This document shows positions 8,502 to 16,174 of a DNA stretch of 55,518 bases, in pieces. Numbering within the stretch: position 1 is the stretch's first letter; every line of letters starts with the position of its first letter. Source of the DNA: Gemmatimonadales bacterium (GTDB taxonomy: Bacteria; Gemmatimonadota; Gemmatimonadetes; Longimicrobiales; Gaopeijiaceae); NCBI GenBank assembly GCA_007692605.1, contig REBS01000106.1, positions 1 through 55,518 on the forward strand. The letters are read 5' to 3'. The notes under the pieces are model-generated. The model did not search any database, was not told the DNA's origin, and was given only the letters and a program-made list of their open reading frames with translations. The translations under genes and the position numbers were made by a program.

Positions 8502-9209
8502 TCAACTGAACCGGGCGCGATCCTCGAGCCGGGCGCTGTCCGGGATCCGCACCTGGGCACCCTCCTGCTCGACCAGACCCTCGTCGCGCAGCGTGCGCAG
8601 TGCGCGGGCCACGCTCTCCCGGGTGGTGGCCAGCTCGGCGGCGAGCTCCGACTGGGTCCGGGGAAGGGTGAACCAGTGCCCGTCGGCAGTACCCGACCCC
8701 GCGCTGTACTCCAGCAGAGAAAGGGCGACGCGCGAGGGTACGTCCTTCAGCGAAATCTTCTCGATCAGCCCCACCGCGCGCCGGAGCCTGCGCCCCAGCT
8801 CCCGAATCACGGCGTCGGCGAGCTCGGACTCCTCGTGATAGAGGCGTTCGAAATCTCTTCGGTGCAGGAAGAGCAGCTCGCTGTCCTCTTCGGCTCGGGC
8901 GTCGGCCGGGTACGGGCCCCCATCGAAGAGGGGGACCTCGGCGAGAGGCTGGCCGGGACCCTGATCATGGAGGACCTGTTCGCGGCCCTCCCGGTTCGCC
9001 CGATACACCCGCACCCGACCGCTCAGGACCACGAAGAGCCCCTCACAGGGCTCGCCTCGGCGAAAGATGCGCTGTCGAGCGGGAACGGCCCGGCTCACCG
9101 TGCGGTCCGCCACGCGACCGAGGGTCTCGGCCGAGAGCGAGCGGAAGAGCCCGAGCCCCGCGAGCGCGGCCCGGGCGGGGTCACGGGCCGACGAGATCCG
9201 GGGGGTCAT
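8502..9209 (-). CDS. Crp/Fnr-family transcriptional regulator
   Basis: 235 residues. A cyclic-nucleotide-type sensor fold covers about 20-130 (FRRGEPCEGLFVVLSGRVRVY), with a long dimer helix and a Crp-type winged helix near the C-terminus, where TQSELAAELATTRESVARAL is the recognition region. The N-terminus lacks the Cys cluster of oxygen-sensing Fnr, so it is not an Fe-S sensor of that kind; the ligand is unknown. The ATG at 9209 overlaps the stop of the B12-binding gene as ATGA, so the two are probably translated together. In Thermus, a light-controlled Crp/Fnr regulator (LdrP) is encoded next to a B12 photoreceptor (LitR), which makes a regulatory link here credible. The target genes are not evident. 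Confidence 0.88.
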   Translation of the reverse strand: MTPRISSARDPARAALAGLGLFRSLSAETLGRVADRTVSRAVPARQRIFRRGEPCEGLFVVLSGRVRVYRANREGREQVLHDQGPGQPLAEVPLFDGGPYPADARAEEDSELLFLHRRDFERLYHEESELADAVIRELGRRLRRAVGLIEKISLKDVPSRVALSLLEYSAGSGTADGHWFTLPRTQSELAAELATTRESVARALRTLRDEGLVEQEGAQVRIPDSARLEDRARFS

Positions 9210-9883
9210 GGCAGCAGGGTCCGGAAGGCCTCGAGAGCCTCATCCAGGTTGCGGCCGGTGGCGTCGGCGCCCAGCTCCCGCCAGAGGCCGGACCCTGCAG
9301 GGAATGCACGCCCTCCCACCACGATCCGAAGCTCCGGTCCCAGGGTCTCTCTCAGGTCGCGGATGAGGCCGTCAACCCCGTCCAGGCTGGTCAACATCGT
9401 CGCCGAGATCCCGACCGCTTTCGCGCCGTGCTCGCGGGCCACCTCGACGATGTCCCGATGGGGCACCTGGGTTCCCAGGAAGCGGACCGACCAGCCCTCG
9501 GCTTCGAGCAGGTCCGCGACCATGTGCGAGCCGAGCTGGTGCTTTTCGCCCTCGACCCCGGTGATCACGGCTCGACCCAGGGTCCGCTCCGGTATGGGCA
9601 GGTGGGCGTAGAGGGTGCCGAGCACGTACTGACTGATCGCGGTGGCCATGTGCTCGCGAGCGACCGAGATCTCGTTGCGGGCCCAGCATTCTCCAACCTC
9701 GACCTGCGCCGCCTCGACGATCTGACGATAGACCGAAGTGATGGGATGCGAGCGTGCGGCCTCTTCGGTCACCCGCACCGCTGCACGCCTGTCCCCTTCG
9801 AGAAGCGCAGCCAGATAAAGCTGGAACGCCCGTTCGAGATCGATCGGCGCAGGGTGCAGCACTCGATGGTCCTCCGTCTTCAA
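9206..9883 (-). CDS. stand-alone cobalamin-binding photosensor-type protein (CarH/LitR sensory module without HTH)
   Basis: 225 residues: a four-helix cap (about 10-95) followed by a B12-binding Rossmann domain (about 100-225). It has the two signatures of adenosylcobalamin photoreceptors: W67-x9-E77-H78 in the helical cap and E111-x3-H115-x2-G118 in the B12 domain, where His115 would be the lower ligand. The domain continues with WSVRFLGTQVP and a glycine loop (VVGGRAF). The MerR-type DNA-binding domain of CarH and LitR is missing. The chosen start is TTG at 9883, which overlaps the upstream PAS gene stop as TTGA and follows GAGGA; a GTG at 9862 is an alternative. It probably acts through a partner such as the PAS protein before it or the Crp/Fnr regulator after it. 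Confidence 0.85.
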   Translation of the reverse strand: MKTEDHRVLHPAPIDLERAFQLYLAALLEGDRRAAVRVTEEAARSHPITSVYRQIVEAAQVEVGECWARNEISVAREHMATAISQYVLGTLYAHLPIPERTLGRAVITGVEGEKHQLGSHMVADLLEAEGWSVRFLGTQVPHRDIVEVAREHGAKAVGISATMLTSLDGVDGLIRDLRETLGPELRIVVGGRAFPAGSGLWRELGADATGRNLDEALEAFRTLLP

Positions 9884-10611
9884 GCCGACCCGTCCTCGTT
9901 CAACAGCTTCTCGGCGCAGGACGGGCAGTATCCGTGGCTCACCAGGATGTCGTTCGACCGCAGGTATTCCACGATCGATTCCCACTGGGCTTCTCCCGTG
10001 TTCATCCGGCCGCACTCCATGCACAGGGGCAGGTTCTCACGGATCTTTCGCAGGTGCCAGTGCGAGGCCTCGAGCTCGGCGAGGGTCTCGGCCAGCTCCC
10101 TCCGGGCGGCTTCGAGTTCGCGACTCCTGCGGGCGTTTTCGCGCGACAGGACACTGAACTCGCTGTTCAGCCGCAGGAGTTCATCGGCAATCGAGCGATC
10201 CTCTTCGATGTCGGGTTCCCCGATCAGGATCCGGTCGTCGCCATCCATGAAAAGCTGACACCGCAGGGTGAAGACCGCCAGGTTCGCCGAGACGAAGTTG
10301 ACCGGGGAGGGCATTGGGGGGCCCCCTTCGCCGCCGGGCCGCTTCTCGGGCTCGAAGTCCCGAGGCCGGGGGTCGGAGGCGTTCAGCCAGGCGATCATGC
10401 GGGGCTTCTCGTCCTCGGTGACCAGGTCCACGATCGCCGACCCTTCGAGCTGATCGCGCTCGACGCCGAAGCGGCGGGCCATCTCGGAGTTTGCCGTGAT
10501 CACCCGGCCGTCTTCCGACAGGCGAGCCCAGACCACCACCCGGCTTCGCTCGAGGAACTCGACGGCGAGCGAGCCCGGAAGAGCGTTGGCGCCGCCTCTG
10601 GAACCAGCCAT
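9880..10611 (-). CDS. PAS-domain protein with coiled coil and C-terminal Cys4 module
   Basis: 243 residues. A PAS-like sensor region covers about 15-130 (VVVWARLSEDGRVITANSEM), followed by a coiled coil near 140-190 rich in Glu, Arg and Leu. The C-terminal module has C197-x2-C200 and C229-x2-C232 in LPLCMECGRMN and HGYCPSCAEKL, a likely metal site related to that in the TPR protein at 4866-6554. There is no kinase, cyclase or HTH domain, so it must pass its signal by protein contact. The ATG at 10611 has a strong GGGGGAGG site. It is first in a run of three overlapping genes ending in the Crp/Fnr regulator. Confidence 0.8.
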   Translation of the reverse strand: MAGSRGGANALPGSLAVEFLERSRVVVWARLSEDGRVITANSEMARRFGVERDQLEGSAIVDLVTEDEKPRMIAWLNASDPRPRDFEPEKRPGGEGGPPMPSPVNFVSANLAVFTLRCQLFMDGDDRILIGEPDIEEDRSIADELLRLNSEFSVLSRENARRSRELEAARRELAETLAELEASHWHLRKIRENLPLCMECGRMNTGEAQWESIVEYLRSNDILVSHGYCPSCAEKLLNEDGSA

Positions 10612-10662
10612 GCCCTCCCCCCTTCCACGAGTCGATCAGGCACAGAAGAAAGATCGGGCCGA

Positions 10663-10998
10663 TCAACCGCCCGGGTTCGACCCCGGGGTCGGCGGATCGT
10701 CTTCGCCCTGCGCCTTTCGTGAGGTCCGGTCCCACGCCTCCCGCAGGTCGCCCCACATCTTTTCGGCCCCGGTCCGGATGTCCTCCCAGCCGTCTTCCGA
10801 CGCCGCCTGAAGCTCCTTCAGGCGAGCCCGTGCATCGTCGAGCTTCTTGCGGAGCTCGGACTCCTCGGCCTGCAGCTTGATCCGAAGGTCGGCCTCGGCT
10901 CGCCGGGCCCGGGCCGACAGACCCTCGAGCTTGGCCTCCCATTCGGCGATGCGCGCCTTGAAGCGGTCCTGATAGGCCTTTCTGTGTTCTTCGTCCAT
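10663..10998 (-). CDS. small coiled-coil protein, Sll1863 stress-response-like
   Basis: 111 residues, almost entirely charged helix (EWEAKLEGLSARARRAEADL onward), with a Trp-containing C-terminal part (DGWEDIRTGAEKMWGDLREA) and a disordered Pro/Gly tail. It has no signal peptide. The composition and the Trp-Glu-Asp segment resemble the Sll1863 family of cyanobacterial stress proteins, whose molecular role is unknown. The ATG at 10998 has a clear AAGGAGA site. A perfect inverted repeat lies 22 bases upstream of the start. The PAS gene starts 51 bases downstream. Confidence 0.65.
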   Translation of the reverse strand: MDEEHRKAYQDRFKARIAEWEAKLEGLSARARRAEADLRIKLQAEESELRKKLDDARARLKELQAASEDGWEDIRTGAEKMWGDLREAWDRTSRKAQGEDDPPTPGSNPGG

Positions 10999-11019
10999 GC
11001 CACTCTCCTTAGACGGGGA

Positions 11020-11042
11020 ACGTTGCCCCGTCGGGGCAACGT
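11020..11042. promoter_or_regulatory. perfect 11-bp inverted repeat, operator-like
   Basis: ACGTTGCCCCG, one base, then CGGGGCAACGT. It sits between the small lipoprotein gene and the ribosome site of the coiled-coil stress protein gene. As RNA it could fold, but no U-tract follows on either strand, and the one-base centre suits a dimeric repressor site better than a hairpin. It is a candidate operator for the 10998-to-8502 gene run. Confidence 0.5.
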
Positions 11043-11073
11043 GGGGGGTTGCAGGCGGATGCGTGGTCGGGCC

Positions 11074-11292
11074 TCAGCGGGCCGTCTGCAGTCCGGAATA
11101 GCAGTCGGAGGCCCGGGCGGCGAGGCGACGGGCCTCACCGAGGTCTTCGGCGTCGATCGCCTGCGCAGCCAGACTGTCGCAGGGCGCACGCTGCTCCGAC
11201 GCGCTGGGGCCGCTCCGGCCGAAACCGCAGGCCGAGAGGCCCAGCAGGAGGATCAGCGCGAGACCGGCCCACGAAGGGCCGGCGCCCCTCAA
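11074..11292 (-). CDS. small predicted lipoprotein
   Basis: 72 residues, starting at the TTG at 11292, which overlaps the stop of the bacilliredoxin gene as TTGA. The N-terminus is a signal peptide (LALILLLGLSAC) ending in a lipobox, so the mature protein of about 50 residues is lipid-anchored. The mature part has two further cysteines (APCDSLAAQ and SDCYSGL) and is otherwise helical and Ala-rich. The family is not recognised. Placement behind a bacilliredoxin suggests the cysteines may be redox-active, but that is a guess. The start codon is unusual and rests on the overlap and the signal peptide. Confidence 0.6.
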   Translation of the reverse strand: MRGAGPSWAGLALILLLGLSACGFGRSGPSASEQRAPCDSLAAQAIDAEDLGEARRLAARASDCYSGLQTAR

Positions 11293-11720
11293 GCAGCCTC
11301 CGGCGCGCAGTGCTCCTGGTAGGCGGACTTGAGGTCCTCGGCGATCGCCTCGGGACCCCGGCCCTCGATCTGATGTCGTTCCAGCATGTAGACGAGCTCT
11401 CCGTCCTTCATCAGGGCCACGGAGGGCGACGAGGGGGGATAGCCGGTGAAATAATCGCGAACCCTGGCGGTGGACTCCGTGTCCTGGCCCGCGAAGACGG
11501 TCGTCAGCACGGGGGGGACGACCTCGGAGCGCAGCGAGAGCGCCACGCCGGGACGCATGTTCCCGGCTGCGCACCCGCAGACGGAATTCACGACCACCAG
11601 GACGGGGTCCGCCGTGTTTTCGAGGATTCCGTCGACGTCATCGGCGGTACGGAGCTCGCGAAATCCCAGGCGGGTCAGGTCTTCCCGCATCGGGGCGACC
11701 ATGAGATCGGGGTAGGGCAT
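11289..11720 (-). CDS. bacilliredoxin, BrxA/BrxB (YphP/YqiW) family
   Basis: 143 residues of thioredoxin fold with the hallmark Cys48-Gly-Cys50 in NSVCGCAAGNMRP in place of CxxC. Family members remove bacillithiol from oxidised protein thiols in Firmicutes and related bacteria. The conserved GYPPSSPSVALMKDGELV and LERHQIEGR segments are present, and the length is normal. The protein is cytoplasmic, without a signal peptide. The ATG at 11720 follows GAGGAAG. It heads a minus-strand run, with a small lipoprotein coupled behind it. If the host makes a low-molecular-weight thiol such as bacillithiol, this would be its partner enzyme; nothing in the window makes such a thiol. Confidence 0.88.
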   Translation of the reverse strand: MPYPDLMVAPMREDLTRLGFRELRTADDVDGILENTADPVLVVVNSVCGCAAGNMRPGVALSLRSEVVPPVLTTVFAGQDTESTARVRDYFTGYPPSSPSVALMKDGELVYMLERHQIEGRGPEAIAEDLKSAYQEHCAPEAA

Positions 11721-11943
11721 GCTTCCTCACTTGCTGCTTGAGTTCAATGTGTGCGGGCGGCCCCGGTCGGGCCGGCCGACGCCTCGGTGTGGTTCGAGTG
11801 GCTGTGCTTGTGGTTATGTGGACCCACGAGGAAGTGCCGGGTTCCCTTCCGCTCGCTTGCCCCCCGACGTCCAATCGCCTCACTTTAAGCAGGCAGGCCC
11901 CGACTCCATGCTCTCGACTTCCTACGACTCCTAGGAATCACCC
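11721..11943. promoter_or_regulatory. divergent promoter region between bacilliredoxin and the hcr-type operon
   Basis: 223 bases separating two divergent transcription units. It must hold both promoters. A GC-rich inverted repeat (CGGCCC and GGGCCG, 11758-11774) is present, but no convincing -35/-10 pair was found. AGGAA just before 11944 serves as the ribosome site of the Fe-S subunit gene. Confidence 0.5.
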
Positions 11944-12456
11944 GTGTCCACTTCCCTCGAGATCGTCCGGCTCACGGTGAACGGCGATCTCCGCACTGCG
12001 GGGGTGCCCCCGCACTGGACCCTCCTCGAGACCCTCCGCTACGCGATGGGGCTGACGGGGTCGAAACAGGGCTGTGACAAGGGGGACTGCGGAGCCTGCA
12101 CCGTCCTGGTCGACGGCGAGCCCACCCTCTCGTGCATCACCCCCGTGTGGGAGGCCGAGGGCCATCGGGTGACGACGGTCGAGGGGCTGGCTGGCCCCGA
12201 CGGCCCCCATCCCGTCCAGGACGCCTTCGATCGGTACGGGGCGGGCCAGTGCGGCTTCTGCACCCCGGGCGTGCTCTGTTCGGCGGCGGCCCTCCTCGAG
12301 CGCACCCCCACCCCCAGTCGTCGCGAGGTGAAGGAGGCGCTCGCCGGCAACCTGTGCCGGTGCACGGGCTACACGAAGATCCTCGACGCGGTCGTCGACG
12401 CCGGGCGGGTCCTGGCGGAGCGCACCTCGGGTTCCGGGGAGGCCTCCCATGGCTGA
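11944..12456 (+). CDS. hcrC: [2Fe-2S] subunit of a 4-hydroxybenzoyl-CoA reductase-type molybdoenzyme
   Basis: 170 residues, the small electron-transfer subunit of the xanthine oxidase family. The N-terminal plant-type ferredoxin domain has Cys44, Cys49, Cys52 and Cys64 (GCDKGDCGACTVLVDG). The C-terminal helical domain has Cys103, Cys106, Cys138 and Cys140 (GQCGFCTPGV and NLCRCTGYTKI) for the second cluster, next to the molybdenum site. There is no signal peptide, so the enzyme is cytoplasmic. The GTG start follows AGGAA. It overlaps the large subunit gene by 8 bases. The symbol rests on the diagnostic FAD subunit at 16175-17203; this subunit alone would not separate it from other family members. 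Confidence 0.85.
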   Translation: MSTSLEIVRLTVNGDLRTAGVPPHWTLLETLRYAMGLTGSKQGCDKGDCGACTVLVDGEPTLSCITPVWEAEGHRVTTVEGLAGPDGPHPVQDAFDRYGAGQCGFCTPGVLCSAAALLERTPTPSRREVKEALAGNLCRCTGYTKILDAVVDAGRVLAERTSGSGEASHG

Positions 12457-14995
12457 AAAAGCGCAGTCCGACTTCACCATTGTCGGCACCCGGCAGCGGA
12501 AGGTCGACGGGCTCGCGAAGGCGATGGGTCGAGCCCGCTACACCGACGATATCGCCCTCCCCGACATGCTTCACGGAAAGATCCTGCGCAGCCCGCACCC
12601 CCACGCGCGGATTCTCTCGATCGACACCTCGGCGGCCGAGGCCCTCGAGGGCGTGCACGCGGTGGTGACGGGCCGCGAGATGGCGGTCCCCTACGGGGTG
12701 ATCCCCTGGACGCCCGACGAATATCCCCTCTGCGTGGATCGGGTCCGGTACATCGGCGACGGGGTGGCGGCGGTGGCCGCGATCGACGAGGACACTGCGA
12801 ACGAGGCGCTTCGCCGAATCCGTGTCGAGTACGAGGAGCTTCCCCCCGTCTTCGATCCCTTCGAGGCGCTCGAGTCCAAGGGCGGAGACGACGCCCCCTA
12901 CCTGCACGAACCCCGCAAGCCCGGGTGGAACGGCAACATCACCAAGGTGGTCAAGCTGGAATTCGGGGATCTCGAAGAGGGCTTCCGGGGCTCCGACGTG
13001 ATCGTCGAGCACGACTTCCTCTTCGAGGGCACGACCCACGCGCCGATCGAGCCGCACTGTGCCATCGGACTCTGGGAGGCCGACCCCCCCGGGCGGCACG
13101 AGGGAGTCGCCTTCAGCGAGGGATCCGGCGGGCCCGGTGACACCGAAGCCATCCTTCGCCGCAGTCGGGGGATGGAGCCGAAAGATCAGTCGGACCGGGG
13201 TGATCTCGATGGTGAGGGGCAGCTTCCACCTCCGGCCGGACAGCTCACCGTCTGGTCCTCGACCCAGGTCCCGCACTACCTGCACCGCGAGCTGTCACGG
13301 GTGCTGGGCCTCGATCCGGCGCGGGTACGGGTGATCCAGCCTCCGGTGGGCGGGGCTTTCGGGGGCAAATCCGAACCCTTCGACCTGGAGTTCTGCGTGG
13401 GGCTCCTGGCCATGAAGGCCGGGCGGCCGGTCAAGATCCTGTACACCCGCGAAGAGGTCTTCTACTCGCACCGGGGCCGCCATCCATTCCACATGAAGTA
13501 CCGGGTGGGGGCCACGCGCGACGGCAGGCTCACCGCGGTCGATGCCCACACGGTGCTCGACGGGGGCGCGTACGCGTCGTTCGGGCTCGTCACGACCTAC
13601 TACTCGGGCCAGCTGCTGACCGCGCCCTACCAGATGCCGGCCTACCGATTCGATTCCACCCGCGTCTATACGAACAAGCCCGCCTGCGGTCCCAAGCGCG
13701 GGCACGGCTCGGTCCAGCCCCGCTTCGCCTTCGAGGTGCAGCTCGACCGGATCGCCCACGAGCTCCGGATCGACCCGATCGAGCTGCGGCGCCGAAACTT
13801 CATGGGCTCCGACACGCGGACTGTCAACGAGCTGCGGGTGACCTCGAACGGCTTCCTGGAGTGCCTCGATGCCGTCGAGGAGGCCAGCGGCTGGCGGGAA
13901 CGCTTCCGGACGCTCCCCTTCGGTCGGGGGCTGGGTGTGGCGGGCTCCACCTACATCTCGGGCACGAACTACCCGATCTACCCGAACGACATGCCGCAGT
14001 CCGCGGTCCAGATCCAGATCGACCGGTCCGGACGGGTCGCGGTCTTCTCGGGCGCGTCGGAGATCGGCCAGGGCACCGACTCGATGGTCGCCTACCTGGC
14101 AGCCGAGGAGCTCGGGGTGCCGCTGGAGTACGTGCGGGTGATGGCGGGCGACACCGACTTCACCCCGGTGGACCTGGGCGCCTACTCGTCGCGCGTCACC
14201 TTCATGCTGGGCAACGCCTGTCTCGAAGCGGCCCGCAAGCTCAAGGCGAAGGTGCGCGAGGCCGTGGCCGACCACTGGGAGTGCCCGGCGGGGCAGGTCC
14301 TGCTGGCCGGAGGGTGGGCGCTTCATGCCCCCGACACCGGCCGCAAGATGCCGATCCGCGAGGCCTTTGTCCTGGCCGAATCCCGCTTCGGGACCCTCGG
14401 TGCCGTGGGGTCCTACAACACACCGAAGGATGTGCACGGCGACTACCGGGGCGGCACCATCGGCGCCTCACCCGCCTACTCCTTCACCGCTCACGTGGCC
14501 GAGGTCGACGTCGACGTCGAGACCGGACAGGTGCGGGTCGACCGGATCTGGGTGGCCCACGACTGCGGGCGGGCGCTGAACCCCGTGCTGGTCGAGGGAC
14601 AGATGGAGGGATCGGCGTACATGGGCTTCGGCGAAGCGATCATGGAGGAACAGGTGTACAAGGATGCGGACCACGGACGGGCGGGGCTGCACAACGCCCC
14701 CTCGCTCCTGGACTACCGGATCCCGACCTCGCTCGACACGCCGGAGCTCACCTCGCTGATCGTGGAGTCGATCGATCCCGAGGGGCCCTACGGCGCGAAG
14801 GAGGCCGGAGAGGGGCCGCTGCACCCCGCGATCCCGGCGATCGCGAATGCCATCTTCGATGCCGTGGGCGTGCGGATCGACCGGCTCCCCTTCTCGCCGC
14901 CCCGGGTGTGGCGGGCACTCGAGGACGCCCGTGCCGGGGGAGAGCTCGCAAAGCCAGCCGCTCCGAATGACATACGAACCAAAAGCGAACTATGA
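12449..14995 (+). CDS. hcrA: molybdopterin-binding large subunit, 4-hydroxybenzoyl-CoA reductase type
   Basis: 848 residues of the xanthine oxidase large-subunit family. The N-terminal domain (about 15-125) begins VGTRQRKVDGLAKAMGRARY. The molybdenum-cofactor part includes GGAFGGKSEPFD, ACGPKRGHGSVQPRFAFE, GASEIGQGTD and the catalytic glutamate in GAKEAGEGPLHPAIP. In this family the enzyme removes the 4-hydroxyl of 4-hydroxybenzoyl-CoA, giving benzoyl-CoA. It is longer than typical HcrA because of an insert of about 50 residues near 210-262, rich in Gly, Asp and Arg. The stop overlaps the next ATG as ATGA. No XdhC/CoxI-type maturation factor is nearby. The exact substrate is inferred from the FAD subunit. 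Confidence 0.82.
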   Translation: MAEKAQSDFTIVGTRQRKVDGLAKAMGRARYTDDIALPDMLHGKILRSPHPHARILSIDTSAAEALEGVHAVVTGREMAVPYGVIPWTPDEYPLCVDRVRYIGDGVAAVAAIDEDTANEALRRIRVEYEELPPVFDPFEALESKGGDDAPYLHEPRKPGWNGNITKVVKLEFGDLEEGFRGSDVIVEHDFLFEGTTHAPIEPHCAIGLWEADPPGRHEGVAFSEGSGGPGDTEAILRRSRGMEPKDQSDRGDLDGEGQLPPPAGQLTVWSSTQVPHYLHRELSRVLGLDPARVRVIQPPVGGAFGGKSEPFDLEFCVGLLAMKAGRPVKILYTREEVFYSHRGRHPFHMKYRVGATRDGRLTAVDAHTVLDGGAYASFGLVTTYYSGQLLTAPYQMPAYRFDSTRVYTNKPACGPKRGHGSVQPRFAFEVQLDRIAHELRIDPIELRRRNFMGSDTRTVNELRVTSNGFLECLDAVEEASGWRERFRTLPFGRGLGVAGSTYISGTNYPIYPNDMPQSAVQIQIDRSGRVAVFSGASEIGQGTDSMVAYLAAEELGVPLEYVRVMAGDTDFTPVDLGAYSSRVTFMLGNACLEAARKLKAKVREAVADHWECPAGQVLLAGGWALHAPDTGRKMPIREAFVLAESRFGTLGAVGSYNTPKDVHGDYRGGTIGASPAYSFTAHVAEVDVDVETGQVRVDRIWVAHDCGRALNPVLVEGQMEGSAYMGFGEAIMEEQVYKDADHGRAGLHNAPSLLDYRIPTSLDTPELTSLIVESIDPEGPYGAKEAGEGPLHPAIPAIANAIFDAVGVRIDRLPFSPPRVWRALEDARAGGELAKPAAPNDIRTKSEL

Positions 14996-16170
14996 TTATG
15001 ATTTACGGCGCTCTCCGGGCGGTGCCCGGGGGCAGGAAGCGATGGAGCCCGCTCTTTACTGCGGTCCTGCTGGGCTGCACCTTCGCGGCGTGCGGGGGCG
15101 ATAGCGCTCCACCCGCCCACGAGGACGCGACGGCGGTGGCCGGGGAGCGCGCCGCTCCCGGGTCGGCGGAGGACCTGGCGCCGGGGGCCGGCACCGAGGG
15201 CGAGCGGGCGACCGGACCCGACACCGAGGCCGAACCGGGCCAGGCGGCTGCCTCCCGGCAGGGGGCTGCAGGCCCCCTTGAAGGACGGAGCCTGCAGCCG
15301 CTCTCCTTCGTGGGCTCGGTCCTGGGAGAGCTTCCCCCCCTGCCCGAGGACGACCCGGACACCTGGCACGAGACGGAGCGCGACTGGGCGATCGCCTCGG
15401 GCACGGTGGAGTGGGCGCGCGAGCAGGCCCTGGGCTCGCTGCCGGTCGGCGAGCTCGCGGCCATCCTGGGTGCCACCTTCGTCGGCACCCCGTACGAGCC
15501 GGGCACCCTCGAGCTGCCCGGTCCCGAGCAACTGATCGTGAACCTGCGCACCTTCGACTGCGTCACGCTCGTCGAGCATGCGCTGGTTCTGGCCCGACTG
15601 GCGACCGACCCGACCGTCGAGCCCGCCGAAGCCGAGGCCTTCCGGGACCGGTACCGCGAGGAGCTCGTCCGCCTGCGCTACCGCGATGCTCGCATCGACG
15701 GGTACGCGAGCCGCCTGCACTACTTCACGGAGTGGCTGGATCACGGGATCGCCGCCGGCCACCTCGAGGAGGTGACCGACCAGCTCGGAGGGATCGTCGA
15801 TGACCGCCCCATCGACTTCATGTCGAACCACCCCGAGGCCTACCGGCAGCTCCAGGAGGAGCCGGACCTCGTCGAGACGATCCGCGACATCGAGGCCCGG
15901 CTCTCCGAGGAATCCCGCCTCTACGTGCCGCAGGAGCGGATTCACGAGGTCGAGGACGGGATCCGCAACGGCGACATCATCGCCGCGGTCAGCACGGTCG
16001 ACGGGCTCGATATCGCCCATACCGGCTTCGCATTCCGGCTCGGGAACCGGGTGCACCTCCTGCACGCGCCGCTGGTCGGCGACTCGGTCGAGGTGTCATC
16101 GCTCCCTCTGGCCGACCGGATCCAGGGCATCCGGGGCCAGAAGGGTATCCGCGTGGTTCGGCCCCGATGA
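14992..16170 (+). CDS. DUF1460 lipoprotein, NlpC/P60-like cell-wall amidase fold
   Basis: 392 residues. A lipoprotein signal (TAVLLGCTFAACGGD) is followed by an Ala/Glu/Gly-rich linker to about residue 100 and then a DUF1460 domain. The likely catalytic cysteine is in LRTFDCVTLVEHAL and the histidine in DIAHTGFAFR, as in NlpC/P60-type hydrolases. DUF1460 proteins studied elsewhere act on peptidoglycan peptides (N-acetylmuramoyl-L-alanine amidase-like). The ATG overlaps the hcrA stop, and the hcrB start follows 4 bases after its own stop, so it is embedded in the reductase operon. That position is odd: a surface hydrolase splits the genes for one cytoplasmic enzyme. An internal ATG two codons on is an alternative start. 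Confidence 0.75.
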   Translation: MIMIYGALRAVPGGRKRWSPLFTAVLLGCTFAACGGDSAPPAHEDATAVAGERAAPGSAEDLAPGAGTEGERATGPDTEAEPGQAAASRQGAAGPLEGRSLQPLSFVGSVLGELPPLPEDDPDTWHETERDWAIASGTVEWAREQALGSLPVGELAAILGATFVGTPYEPGTLELPGPEQLIVNLRTFDCVTLVEHALVLARLATDPTVEPAEAEAFRDRYREELVRLRYRDARIDGYASRLHYFTEWLDHGIAAGHLEEVTDQLGGIVDDRPIDFMSNHPEAYRQLQEEPDLVETIRDIEARLSEESRLYVPQERIHEVEDGIRNGDIIAAVSTVDGLDIAHTGFAFRLGNRVHLLHAPLVGDSVEVSSLPLADRIQGIRGQKGIRVVRPR

Positions 16171-16174
16171 TGCG

